Of a stretch of 32,041 bases of DNA, positions 23,437 to 32,041 are shown one piece after another (within the stretch, counting starts at the first letter, position 1; every line of letters begins with the position of its first letter). This stretch comes from an uncultured Planctomycetales bacterium. Lineage in GTDB: Bacteria > Planctomycetota > Planctomycetia > Pirellulales > Thermoguttaceae. Both the position numbers and the translations under genes were made by a program. The stretch covers positions 1 through 32,041 of the forward strand of contig CAMNJU010000011.1 of the NCBI GenBank assembly GCA_946541595.1, read 5' to 3'. The notes under the pieces were generated by a model. It was not told the origin of the DNA, ran no database searches, and saw nothing but the letters and a program-made list of their open reading frames with translations.

Positions 23437-26193
23437 TCAATTCGTCTGCTTTTGCGCCTGTTCTTCCAGCCTCGCGGCCCGCCAGCGGTCGACCGCGGCG
23501 CGAATCGCCTCCGCCGTGCGCGTACTGATCGTGCGCTTGCCCGCGCCAGGATAGAGACTCACCGCCTGATCCGGAACGTACGCGTTCACTTCGTCCCAAA
23601 GCGAATTGCAATATTCGTACCGGCCCATGAGCACGTAAAACATCCATCCGTCGAGCCCGTTCTTAATCGACGTATCCATTGGCCCGAACATATCGTTCGG
23701 CGCGCCGGGCGCCTTCTCGCCAAAGCACGGCGTCGTATACGTTAACCGCAGCGCGAACTTGCGCCCTTCCCCGGAAAGCTCTTTCCAATACGCCTCGTTT
23801 CCGCCGCCGCGCTGCCAGTAATGGTCGGCGTAGGGGCAGTAGCAGTCGACGTACGGCGTCATTTTGAGGTCGCTCTCCGGAGGCGCGCCCGCCATTTCCC
23901 CGGGATTGCACCAGATTCGAATCTCCGGCGCGCGCGCTTTAAACTGCTTCGCAAGCTCGACCCACGCGTCCGACGCGCCCGCGCCCGGCTCGTCCATAAA
24001 GCTCCACGCCCAGTCCCCGTACTTATACCCGTACTCCTGAAAACTGCGCTTAACGGCCGCGATATGCTCTTCGGAAACGTCCGCGTCGTTGAGTTTTACG
24101 AAAAGCTTTATTCCGTATTTCTTCGCGTCTTGCGCGGGTATAATCCCGCCGTTGAGCGTATTGACGCCCAAACGCTTAAACGTCTCCCAGCATGAAACGA
24201 GCTCGTACGGAAAGCTCCAGCCGCCGACGTAAGGAACCGGCGCCGAGCGCAAATCCCCTTTCCGAACGACGTCATAGCGCGCCGTCTGATCCCCGATCCG
24301 AACGGCGGCGGACTCGTTCGCGCTCTTAATATCCCCGTTGAACGTCAGCCAGATCCCCGCGGTCTCCCCGGCGGGTACCGTAACCTCCGTCCGTTCAAGG
24401 AGCGGATGCGGCGTCCAGCCGAACTGCGGCGTAAACGTAAACGCCTGCAGGCGCCAAGAAAGGAGCCCCGCGCCGTCCCCGACAATCTGAGGGCGGAACG
24501 TCTGCGCGCGATCGCTTTCGTTGCGAACGAGCAGCGACGCCGAAACGACCGCGCCGTAAGGGAGCGTTATCTCCGTCGGTTTCGTCGTCGGCGTAAGAAC
24601 TTCGTCCGACTTCGGCGCCGAGAACCGCGTGAATCCGCTCCACGGATCCGCGTTCCATAAAACGAGTCCGCCATGATCAAACGGCGCGACAAGCTCGCCC
24701 TGCCCTTCCGGACGCCAGTCGGCGCTGTCGGTTACGACAAGGCAGTCGTAACGGCGGTACGTCAGCCCCGGTCCGTACTCCTTAGACAGCGTAAACGTCG
24801 TCTTTCCCTTGTCAAGTTTCACTTTAAGCTCGCGCCAGCGAAAACCGGGCGACGTCTTATTCTCCTCTTCGTTCGCACAAAAGACGGTCTCCTCGACGGT
24901 TCCGTCCGACGCCTCGACCTGAAGTTTGAATTCAGAAAGATAGCCCGGAAGTTCAAGATAGCGCGACCAAAGGGAATAGACGCCTGATTTCGGCGCGTCG
25001 AACTCGTAACGCGCGCGCGCGAGCCCGTCTCCGTAGCTCGCCACGAGTATCTTGCCCCCCGACGCGTCCGACGAACCTTCGACGCCCCACCCTTCGACCG
25101 GCGTAAATTCTTCGCCTTCAATCTTTCGGAAATACGACTCTTTGGGGAAACCGTCTAAAAATGCGCGCGCGGTCTCTTTTCCGTCCCGTATCTGGCGCGG
25201 CGTGCCGATGAGATTCGAACTTGGATCGAACGCGGCCTCCGACGCCATGCGCCGACCCTCGATTCCCTCGACCTTATATTCCGCGAGCTCGGCAAAAAAC
25301 GCGTCCCGCCATTCCTGCCAGAGCGCGATAAGCCGCGCGTTTGTCTCCCCGACTGCGGGCCGGCGCTTCCACAGTTCCGCGCGCCGTTTCGCTTCGGCGC
25401 TCGGCGCGGCGCGGCGCAAGGCGATCGGTTCGGTCTGCGCGTTCCAATCTTCCGGGGCCGTCGGAATCGCAATCGGCTCTTCGGTTATCGCGATCGCGGC
25501 GATCCGGCGCGGAGCGAACGGACCGTCGTGCATCATGCCCGCGACCGTCAGCGCGCGTTCGCCCTTCTCCAGCCACACCGCGGGCGTCTCTTCCCACAGG
25601 AACCCGGTCGGCTCGTTGCGCCGGTTCGGGAGCAGATCGTCGCGCCGGCCCATTTCCGCAAAGTCAAACCGCCACGACTCGACGTCCTGAACGACCGTCT
25701 GCCCCTCGCCCGTGAGTGTGACGACTTTCGGATCTTCAAGACGCACGGTAAAAGAAGCCGTCGAACCCTGCTCGTGATAGTATTCCGTCCAAACGCGGTA
25801 ATATCCCGACTTCGGTATCGTAACGACCGCGCGCGTCGCGCCTCCGCCGTGACCCGCGTAATAAGAGAGAACGCGCCGGTCCGCGACCGTCTCGAATCCC
25901 CAGCCGCCGCCAAGACGCGGCTCGAACGCCTCGGGCGCGATCCACACGCTCGCCGCCTTGCCGCTAAGCGCCGTAGGACGCGTGTTCTTAGGAGTCTCGG
26001 CCAAGAGCTTGCGCAAATAATCCGGCCGTGCGTCCGCGTACGCGCAAAAATGCGCAAACGAGGTCCGCGAACCGCCGAGCCGATCCCAGTTCAGTTCGTT
26101 CGGCTCGTCGTCAAAAGCAAACGTAACGGTCGAAAATACAAAGAATACGGCGCAGAAGCCGATCGCGAACGCGGTTCTCAGGGCGGGTCTCAT
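23437..26193 (-). CDS. Secreted multidomain glycoside-hydrolase-like protein (DUF4091/GH123-type C-terminal domain)
   Basis: A 918-residue exported protein. The start is ATG 26193 (MRPALRTAF), 17 residues inside the ORF-track start, with AAGGA about 7 bases upstream and a signal peptide ending TVTFA. Two carbohydrate-binding-like beta-sandwiches lie at about 95-238 (GYYRVWTEYY) and 355-490 (GVYSLWSRYLE), both in the style of modules in large secreted enzymes. An Ig-like region lies at about 500-650. The C-terminal 655-900 looks like a beta/alpha barrel with WSFMDEPG (D734-E735), an acidic pair in the place where DUF4091/GH123-type enzymes carry theirs, and IRIWCNPGEMAG. Hydrolysis of N-acetylhexosamine-containing glycans would be the family expectation, but this is inferred. 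It is the first gene of an operon with the toroid protein, 11 bases apart. Confidence 0.82.
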   Translation of the reverse strand: MRPALRTAFAIGFCAVFFVFSTVTFAFDDEPNELNWDRLGGSRTSFAHFCAYADARPDYLRKLLAETPKNTRPTALSGKAASVWIAPEAFEPRLGGGWGFETVADRRVLSYYAGHGGGATRAVVTIPKSGYYRVWTEYYHEQGSTASFTVRLEDPKVVTLTGEGQTVVQDVESWRFDFAEMGRRDDLLPNRRNEPTGFLWEETPAVWLEKGERALTVAGMMHDGPFAPRRIAAIAITEEPIAIPTAPEDWNAQTEPIALRRAAPSAEAKRRAELWKRRPAVGETNARLIALWQEWRDAFFAELAEYKVEGIEGRRMASEAAFDPSSNLIGTPRQIRDGKETARAFLDGFPKESYFRKIEGEEFTPVEGWGVEGSSDASGGKILVASYGDGLARARYEFDAPKSGVYSLWSRYLELPGYLSEFKLQVEASDGTVEETVFCANEEENKTSPGFRWRELKVKLDKGKTTFTLSKEYGPGLTYRRYDCLVVTDSADWRPEGQGELVAPFDHGGLVLWNADPWSGFTRFSAPKSDEVLTPTTKPTEITLPYGAVVSASLLVRNESDRAQTFRPQIVGDGAGLLSWRLQAFTFTPQFGWTPHPLLERTEVTVPAGETAGIWLTFNGDIKSANESAAVRIGDQTARYDVVRKGDLRSAPVPYVGGWSFPYELVSCWETFKRLGVNTLNGGIIPAQDAKKYGIKLFVKLNDADVSEEHIAAVKRSFQEYGYKYGDWAWSFMDEPGAGASDAWVELAKQFKARAPEIRIWCNPGEMAGAPPESDLKMTPYVDCYCPYADHYWQRGGGNEAYWKELSGEGRKFALRLTYTTPCFGEKAPGAPNDMFGPMDTSIKNGLDGWMFYVLMGRYEYCNSLWDEVNAYVPDQAVSLYPGAGKRTISTRTAEAIRAAVDRWRAARLEEQAQKQTN

Positions 26194-26290
26194 CGTCTGT
26201 TCCTTGAAAGAAAGGGCTGACTGTATGCTTAGGCGTTCATCCATAACGCGGGCGCGCCGTCGGCCGGCAGTCGAACGGAACGCCGACGTT

Positions 26291-26319
26291 ATTGTACGCT
26301 ATGAATTTTTACATGTCAA
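26291..26319 (-). promoter_or_regulatory. Predicted strong sigma70-type promoter of the secreted-enzyme operon
   Basis: On the minus strand, TTGACA (26314-26319) and TACAAT (26291-26296) are exactly 17 bases apart: a consensus -35 and a one-mismatch -10. The leader to ATG 26193 is about 90 bases. Confidence 0.7.
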
Positions 26320-26443
26320 ACGACCTCGCCGAATAAAGAAAAGGAGTCGCCAATACATTGGGGCGACGCCGCTCGCCGCGCGACGGGGAAGAACTCGGCG
26401 TCCGCTTCTTTTAAATAAATTACCCACTTCGCCTCCCCTAACC

Positions 26444-26500
26444 TTGACGCCAGCCGTAATCCATGTATAATGGGGCTATTCGATAAATTATTATCGAATA
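26444..26500 (+). promoter_or_regulatory. Predicted sdh promoter with inverted-repeat operator at the transcription start
   Basis: TTGACG (26444-26449) and a perfect TATAAT (26466-26471) are separated by 16 bases. Six bases later begins a perfect 10-bp inverted repeat TATTCGATAA (26477-26486) - ATTA - TTATCGAATA (26491-26500), which covers the expected start site. A repressor bound there would block transcription of sdhCAB. The regulator cannot be named from this sequence. Confidence 0.65.
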
Positions 26501-26611
26501 AAAATGGGGGAGCGAGTCGGCCCAACGTCGGAGTCGCGCCAGAACGCCGCCTTTACCCAAGGCCGGCGCCCGTTTTACGAAAGAATCGGTCGTAGTCGAC
26601 GCCCCCTGCGC

Positions 26612-26654
26612 AAGCGGTGGCGCCGCTGTTGTCAACTTAACGCCAAACCGCTTG
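26612..26654 (+). promoter_or_regulatory. Leader hairpin directly before sdhC
   Basis: CAAGCGGT (26612-26619) pairs with ACCGCTTG (26647-26654), and the adjoining GGCG (26620-26623) with CGCC (26641-26644), across a two-base bulge. Its foot lies 8 bases before the sdhC ATG and touches the weak GGAA ribosome site. An alternative stem TGGCGC (26619-26624) / GCGCCA (26658-26663) would cover the A of the start codon. Confidence 0.45.
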
Positions 26655-26662
26655 GAAGCGCC

Positions 26663-27355
26663 ATGGTAAACTTTCTTTGTTCCTCAATCGGTAAGAAACT
26701 GATAATGAGCCTGTCGGGCTTGTTTTTAGTCGTTTTCCTCTTATTGCATCTCGCGCTTAATTTAACGGCGCTCCTTTCCGAGAGCGCCTATAACGCGGTA
26801 TGCGCGTTCATGAACGAAAATATCTTGATTCAGATCATGGTTCCCGTTCTTGCCGGCGGTTTTATCGTTCATATCCTTTTCTCGATGTTCGTCGAGTTCA
26901 AAAACTGGACGGGCCGCCCCCGCGACATGCGTTACGCCGTCGCGAACAAATCGAAGGCGACCTCGTGGGCGTCGAAAAACATGTTCGTTCTCGGCGTGAT
27001 CGTCATTCTCTTCCTGTTCCTTCACCTCTTCCACTTCTGGTCCAAGATGCAGCTCGCGTCGTGGCTCGGAGCGGAGGAAGCGAATCCCTATCAACTGGTC
27101 GTGAAGACGTTTAGCTGCCCCTGCGTATGCGTGCTGTATATCGTTTGGTTCGCCGCAATCTACTATCACGTTTCGCACGGATTCTGGAGCGCGTTCCAGA
27201 CGCTCGGTCTGAGCAACTCGAAGTGGCTGCCCCGGCTGCAGTTCCTCGCGAAGCTCTACGCGATCGTCGTCTTCTGGGGCTTCACGCTCGTTCCGGTATG
27301 CTTCTATCTGCGTAACTGCTGCGGCTGCTGCGGCGCGTCCTCCTGCGGACTGTAA
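26663..27355 (+). CDS. sdhC: Succinate dehydrogenase / fumarate reductase cytochrome b558-type subunit
   Basis: A 230-residue membrane anchor of complex II. I start it at ATG 26663 (MVNFLCSSIGKKLIMSLSG): the family begins here, whereas the ORF-track version adds 53 Arg-rich residues. About five membrane spans are visible (18-38, 52-77, 107-126, 152-170, 195-215). Histidines in or next to spans (H29, H70, H121, H124, H169, H172) are candidate haem ligands. Conserved family blocks are SLSGLFLVVFLLLHL and YHVSHGFWSAFQTLG. It passes electrons between the quinone pool and SdhB. The first gene of sdhCAB, it follows a long leader. The C-terminus is odd: RNCCGCCGASSCGL packs five Cys into the last twelve residues. 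Confidence 0.94.
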   Translation: MVNFLCSSIGKKLIMSLSGLFLVVFLLLHLALNLTALLSESAYNAVCAFMNENILIQIMVPVLAGGFIVHILFSMFVEFKNWTGRPRDMRYAVANKSKATSWASKNMFVLGVIVILFLFLHLFHFWSKMQLASWLGAEEANPYQLVVKTFSCPCVCVLYIVWFAAIYYHVSHGFWSAFQTLGLSNSKWLPRLQFLAKLYAIVVFWGFTLVPVCFYLRNCCGCCGASSCGL

Positions 27356-27473
27356 GCGCGCAGCCGACGTTTTGGATTTGAACACAAACGGCGAAACGCC
27401 TTTCGTTTCCCGCTTACTGCGCGCGAAACATTAAGGGCGGCCCTTTCGCAATACAAACGAATATAAGAGAATC

Positions 27474-29423
27474 ATGTCTGAAATTAAATTAGATTCGAAA
27501 ATTCCGGCCGGGCCTCTGGCGGACAAGTGGACTAACTACAAGTCTCACGTCAAAATCGTAAGCCCCGCGAACAAACGCAAGTTGGAAATTATCGTCGTCG
27601 GAACCGGTCTCGCCGGCGCTTCCGCCGCCGCGACCCTCGGAGAACTCGGCTATAAAGTCAAGATCTTCTGCATCTCCGACAGTCCGCGCCGCGCCCACTC
27701 GATCGCCGCGCAGGGCGGCATCAACGCCGCGAAAAACTATCGCAACGACAACGACTCCGTCTACCGCCTCTTCTACGATACGATTAAAGGCGGCGACTTC
27801 CGCGCGCGCGAAGCGAACGTCTACCGTCTCGCCGAGGTCAGCAACGCGATTATCGACAAGTGCGTCGCGCAAGGCGTCCCGTTCGCGCGCGACTACGCCG
27901 GTCTGCTCGCCAACCGCTCCTTCGGAGGCGCGCAAGTCTCCCGTACCTTCTACGCGCGCGGTCAGACCGGGCAGCAGCTCCTGCTCGGCGCCTACGCCTC
28001 GTTGAACGCCCAGATTGCCGCCGGGAACGTCGTTTCCTACAACCGTCGGGAAATGCTCGATCTCGTCGTCATCGACGGCAAAGCCAAGGGGATTATCGTC
28101 CGCAACTTGGAGACCGGCGAACTCGAACGTTACGGCGCCCACGCCGTCGTGCTCGCGACCGGCGGATACGGCAACACCTACTTCCTGTCCACCAACGCGA
28201 TGAACAGCAACAGCTCCGCCGCGATCCAGTGCTATCGCAAAGGCGCGTGCTTCGCGAACCCGTGCTTCGTCCAGATTCACCCGACGTGCATTCCGGTCCA
28301 CGGCGAACAGCAGTCGAAGCTCACCCTCATGTCCGAGTCGCTTCGAAACGACGGTCGCATCTGGGTCCCCAAAAAGCTCGAAGACGTCGAAAAGCTCCGC
28401 AAAAAGCAGATCAAACCGTCCCAGATTCCGGAAGAAGACCGCGACTACTACCTCGAACGCCGCTATCCCGCGTTCGGCAACCTCGTCCCGCGCGACGTCG
28501 CCTCGAGAGCCGCCAAGGAACGCTGCGACGCCGGATTTGGCGTCAACGAAACCGGGCTCGCCGTCTTCCTCGACTTCGCCGAACCGATTAAACGCCTCGG
28601 CGAACAGGCGATCCGCGAACGGTACGGCAACCTGTTCCAGATGTACGAAAAGATCACCGACGTCAATCCTTACAAGGAACCCATGATGATCTTCCCGGCC
28701 ATCCACTATACGATGGGCGGCATTTGGGTCGACTACAACCTCATGACGACGATCCCCGGCCTATACGCGCTCGGCGAAGCGAACTTCTCCGACCACGGCG
28801 GAAACCGCCTCGGAGCCTCCGCGCTCATGCAGGGCCTCGCCGACGGCTACTACGTCATTCCGTACACGATCGGCGATTATCTCTCGCACGAAATCCAGAC
28901 CCCGAAAACCGATACGAACCATCCGGCGTTCCAGGAAGCGGAAGACGCGGTCAAGGCGCGCATTAAGAAGATCATGAACGTCAAAGGCAAGCAGCCGGTC
29001 GACGAGCTTCACAAGAAGCTCTACCACATTATGTGGGAATACGTCGGCATGGCCCGCAACGAAGCAGGTCTCAAGAAGGCCCTGACCATGATCGAAGATC
29101 TCAAAAAGGAATTCTGGTCCGACGTCTGCGTGCCCGGAACGACCGACGAATTCAATCAGGAACTCGAAAAGGCGAACCGGTTTGTCGATTTCCTCGAAAC
29201 CGCCAAGCTCATCGCGCTCGACGCGCTCAACCGCACCGAGTCCTGCGGCGGACACTTCCGCGAAGAAAGCCAGACGCCCGAAGGAGAAGCCCAGCGGAAA
29301 GACGACGAATTCATGTACGTCGCCGCATGGGAATACAAAGGCGAAGATCAAGATCCGGAACTCCACAAGGAACCGCTGGTTTACGAAGAGGTCAAAGTGG
29401 CGACCAGAAACTACAAAGACTGA
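27474..29423 (+). CDS. sdhA: Succinate dehydrogenase / fumarate reductase flavoprotein subunit
   Basis: A 649-residue catalytic subunit that interconverts succinate and fumarate on covalently bound FAD at the cytoplasmic face of the membrane. The dinucleotide-binding motif is [12 protein letters not shown] (residues 41-52). The FAD-linking histidine is H75 in [15 protein letters not shown]. Further family blocks are [37 protein letters not shown], and [21 protein letters not shown]. Length and sequence fit the b558-class enzymes with the C-A-B gene order. The start ATG has a weak AAGAGA ribosome site. It lies 118 bases after sdhC and 70 before sdhB. Direction (oxidation of succinate or reduction of fumarate) cannot be decided from sequence alone. 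Confidence 0.97.
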   Translation: MSEIKLDSKIPAGPLADKWTNYKSHVKIVSPANKRKLEIIVVGTGLAGASAAATLGELGYKVKIFCISDSPRRAHSIAAQGGINAAKNYRNDNDSVYRLFYDTIKGGDFRAREANVYRLAEVSNAIIDKCVAQGVPFARDYAGLLANRSFGGAQVSRTFYARGQTGQQLLLGAYASLNAQIAAGNVVSYNRREMLDLVVIDGKAKGIIVRNLETGELERYGAHAVVLATGGYGNTYFLSTNAMNSNSSAAIQCYRKGACFANPCFVQIHPTCIPVHGEQQSKLTLMSESLRNDGRIWVPKKLEDVEKLRKKQIKPSQIPEEDRDYYLERRYPAFGNLVPRDVASRAAKERCDAGFGVNETGLAVFLDFAEPIKRLGEQAIRERYGNLFQMYEKITDVNPYKEPMMIFPAIHYTMGGIWVDYNLMTTIPGLYALGEANFSDHGGNRLGASALMQGLADGYYVIPYTIGDYLSHEIQTPKTDTNHPAFQEAEDAVKARIKKIMNVKGKQPVDELHKKLYHIMWEYVGMARNEAGLKKALTMIEDLKKEFWSDVCVPGTTDEFNQELEKANRFVDFLETAKLIALDALNRTESCGGHFREESQTPEGEAQRKDDEFMYVAAWEYKGEDQDPELHKEPLVYEEVKVATRNYKD

Positions 29424-29493
29424 TTTCGGTCCCGCCTCCGCGTATGTTTGTCATATTTTCGTAAACCGCTAAGTTAAAGAGATCGCAATAAAG

Positions 29494-30234
<741 letters not shown>

Positions 30235-30396
30235 TATCGGGCGGTCGGCCGTCTGATACGAACACGGCGCGCGGTTTGGAACGTCGAATATTCGACTCCG
30301 AGCCTCGCGCCGAACGTCGTTATAGAGAACAAGTAAAGATTTCAACGGTCGCGTTGAATCGGAAAAATACAAAACTTAGATTATTGGAGAAGTCCA

Positions 30397-31923
30397 TTGT
30401 TATCCAAATTTGGAACTGCAAAAAGCGTTGCGATTCTGCTCGTCGCTTCGCTCTGTATTTGCGCGTGGCACGCCGCCATGACCGCGGCTCAGGAAAATAA
30501 CGCGGCTGAACAGCCCGCCGCTGCGGCCGCGGCCGTCGAAGAAACCGCTCAGGAAGCGGCCGCCCCCGCCGCGGAACAGGCCCCGGAACAGGCCCCCGCG
30601 CCCGAAAAGAAAGCCCCTGCCAAAAAGAGCTATCTTGAAAAAGTCTTCGTTACCCCGTTTGCGAATATTCTCTTTTTGACCTTCCTGGTGACCGTCGTCG
30701 GTTACCTCCTCGGCAGAATTGAAATCAAAGGCGTCGGGCTCGGCACCGCGGGCGTATTCCTCGTCGCGCTCGTCTTTGGGCATTACGGCGGCTCCGACAA
30801 TTCCCTGCTTCATCAGATCGGGCTCGTTACCGTCGACGAAGCGAAGCTTAAGTCCTCCATGAAGCTCATTCAGGACCTCGGTCTGCTCTGCTTCGTTACG
30901 GGCGTCGGTTTTATCGCCGGTCCGAAATTCTTCTCCAATCTCCGCCGCAACGCGAAATCGTACGTCCTCCTCGGGATCGTCATTATCGGAACCGCCGCCC
31001 TGTCGTGCGCCGCGATTATGAAATTCACGAGCGTCGACGGCGCTATGGCGGTCGGCATTCTCTCCGGCTCCCTCACGACCACGCCCGGTTTCGCCGCCGC
31101 GAACGAAGTGCTCGGAAACGCGAGCGAGACCCTTCTGCAGGCGTACCGCGATATGAACATCATCACGCCCGACATGACCGACGAAGCCGCGCGCGACGTG
31201 CTTGTCGACCGCTGCACGGTCGGCCACGCGATCGGCTATCCGTTCGGGGTCGTCGGCGTCGTTCTGTTCGTCCAGCTCGTTCCGAAAATTCTCCGCGCCA
31301 ATATGACCGAAGAACAGAAGCTCCTGAGCGCCTCCGACGAAGAGCACGTCGAACGCAAGCTGCCGGAAAATCTTCTCAAGCTCGATCCGATCGGGCTCGG
31401 TCCGTTCGCGCTCGCGATTCTGCTCGGCGTTCTCCTTGGCAAAGTTTACGTTCCGCTTCCGGGCGGCGCGAACTTCTCCCTCGGCAATACGGGCGGCGCG
31501 CTCATTATGGGTCTGATCCTCGGTCACTTCGGCCGGCTCGGCCCGATCAGCATGAAAATTTCCGGCGACTTCCTCAAGTCGTTCCGCGAATTCGGGCTCG
31601 TCTTCTTCCTCATCGGCGCCGGCGTTCCGGGCGGTATGAGCTTCGTCGAGTACGTCTCGCAGTACGGGTTCATTCTGTTCATCTACGGCGCGATTATGGA
31701 AATCATTCCGATGTTCCTGGGCTTCTTCGTCGCGCGTTACCTCGTCAAGCTGTGCTTGCTCAACAACCTCGGCTCCATTACGGGCGGCATGACCTCCACC
31801 CCGGCGCTCGGCGCGTTGATCAATACGGCCAAGACGGACGACGTCGCCGCCGCGTACGCCGCGACCTACCCCGTCGCGCTCGTATTCGTCGTACTCGCCT
31901 CGCAGTTCCTGGCGATGATGTAA
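30397..31923 (+). CDS. AspT/YidE-family dicarboxylate or amino-acid exchanger, without RCK domains
   Basis: A 508-residue membrane transporter of the aspartate-alanine exchanger (Asp-Al_Ex) family. Start is TTG 30397, supported by a good GGAG seven bases upstream. Two homologous membrane halves carry the family motifs GSLTTTPGFAAANEV (224-238) and GGMTSTPALGALINTAKTDD (463-482). The two RCK/TrkA-C domains that usually separate the halves in YidE/YbjL are missing; only about 40 charged residues (300-325) stand there. The N-terminus is unusual: a signal-peptide-like segment (SVAILLVASLCICAW, residues 10-24) is followed by about 45 Ala/Pro/Glu-rich residues before the first transport span at about 85. 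The family includes AspT (aspartate/alanine) and the succinate exporter SucE1 of Corynebacterium. Directly after sdhCAB, succinate or fumarate exchange is a sensible inference. Tandem hairpins follow the gene. Confidence 0.88.
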   Translation: MLSKFGTAKSVAILLVASLCICAWHAAMTAAQENNAAEQPAAAAAAVEETAQEAAAPAAEQAPEQAPAPEKKAPAKKSYLEKVFVTPFANILFLTFLVTVVGYLLGRIEIKGVGLGTAGVFLVALVFGHYGGSDNSLLHQIGLVTVDEAKLKSSMKLIQDLGLLCFVTGVGFIAGPKFFSNLRRNAKSYVLLGIVIIGTAALSCAAIMKFTSVDGAMAVGILSGSLTTTPGFAAANEVLGNASETLLQAYRDMNIITPDMTDEAARDVLVDRCTVGHAIGYPFGVVGVVLFVQLVPKILRANMTEEQKLLSASDEEHVERKLPENLLKLDPIGLGPFALAILLGVLLGKVYVPLPGGANFSLGNTGGALIMGLILGHFGRLGPISMKISGDFLKSFREFGLVFFLIGAGVPGGMSFVEYVSQYGFILFIYGAIMEIIPMFLGFFVARYLVKLCLLNNLGSITGGMTSTPALGALINTAKTDDVAAAYAATYPVALVFVVLASQFLAMM

Positions 31924-31947
31924 TCGGAACGGCCCTGTAAAGCAAAA

Positions 31948-31974
31948 AACCGTCCGGCAATTCGACGGACGGTT
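31948..31974 (+). terminator. First of two tandem hairpins after the exchanger gene
   Basis: A perfect 9-bp stem AACCGTCCG / CGGACGGTT with a 9-base loop, 24 bases after the stop. The tail TCTTACGG is not a strong T-run. An A-run precedes it on the left, so it could also act on the minus strand. Confidence 0.6.
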
Positions 31975-31987
31975 CTTACGGTCAGAA

Positions 31988-32026
31988 AACGGCCGCGGTT
32001 CTTAACGCCGCGGCCGTTGTTCTTTT
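31988..32026 (+). terminator. Second tandem terminator hairpin
   Basis: A perfect 11-bp stem AACGGCCGCGG / CCGCGGCCGTT with a 9-base loop, followed by GTTCTTTT. It is the likelier main stop of the sdh-exchanger unit. Confidence 0.75.
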
Positions 32027-32041
32027 CGCTCAAAGCGCAAA

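Larger units (their letters stand above)
26194..26662. other. Divergent control region between the secreted-enzyme operon and sdhC
   Basis: About 470 bases holding two divergent predicted promoters, a perfect inverted repeat at the sdh transcription start and a hairpin just before sdhC. The ORF-track frames here (26204-26470 and the N-terminal extension of the sdhC frame) are Arg-rich and lack ribosome sites. I see no gene. Confidence 0.6.

Noticed and set aside
23426-23647. N-terminal 74-residue extension of the toroid-protein frame
   Set aside because: It overlaps the upstream gene, is Arg/Gly-rich, and lies before a clean signal peptide that starts at GTG 23425 with a ribosome site.
26504-26662. 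N-terminal 53-residue extension of the sdhC frame
   Set aside because: Arg-rich and unlike the family. The conserved sdhC start lies at 26663, and the segment is the mRNA leader.
27489-28706. Long minus-strand ORF (405 aa) opposite sdhA
   Set aside because: sdhA is certain. The antisense frame shows no family features and no ribosome site was evident.

Overview
The window most likely comes from a planctomycete, probably an anaerobic or gut-type Pirellulales relative. That is inferred from gene content, with no database search. The pointers are a DUF1559 prepilin-like protein followed by a small lipoprotein, a PqqD-M50-HlyD membrane protease in a cluster of HlyD-type adaptors, a b558-type sdhCAB operon, and large secreted beta-helix and glycosidase-like proteins. 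Coding DNA is GC-rich. Promoters and leaders are clearly more AT-rich. No phage, insertion sequence, CRISPR array or rRNA was seen.

Left part (1-5650, minus strand): a Ter-type stress-signalling operon reads leftwards out of the window. In transcription order it holds a canonical TerD, a divergent TerD, a free-standing TerY-like von Willebrand A protein, and a 934-residue protein that appears to combine an Ig-like N-terminus, a degenerate PP2C phosphatase-like domain, a second beta-sandwich and a C-terminal TerY-like vWA domain. The last gene is cut by the edge, and its N-terminus is a paralogue of the fusion. This is the strongest candidate for an unusual system: it looks like a rearranged version of the published TerY-P triad (vWA, PP2C, kinase). 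A tRNA-Cys and coaD follow.

Middle (7269-13082, plus strand): three consecutive genes encode a GAF-HlyD membrane adaptor, a secreted HlyD-like adaptor with an insertion in its lipoyl-like half-motif, and a PqqD-like/M50 protease/HlyD fusion. Together they look like one export or surface-processing machine. A strong terminator closes the cluster. Two minus-strand secreted proteins follow: a right-handed beta-helix protein and a large coiled-coil/low-complexity protein.

Right part: a 775-base AT-rich intergenic region holds a possible three-way-junction RNA and a palindrome-rich leader. It precedes the DUF1559 pseudopilin gene, which is followed by a small lipoprotein gene. Each of the two has its own terminator. 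Two secreted carbohydrate-active-like proteins form a minus-strand operon behind a near-consensus promoter. Divergent from it, a second promoter with a perfect 10-bp inverted repeat at the start of transcription reads into sdhC, sdhA and sdhB. These are followed by an AspT/SucE-type dicarboxylate exchanger, which suggests succinate formation coupled to export.
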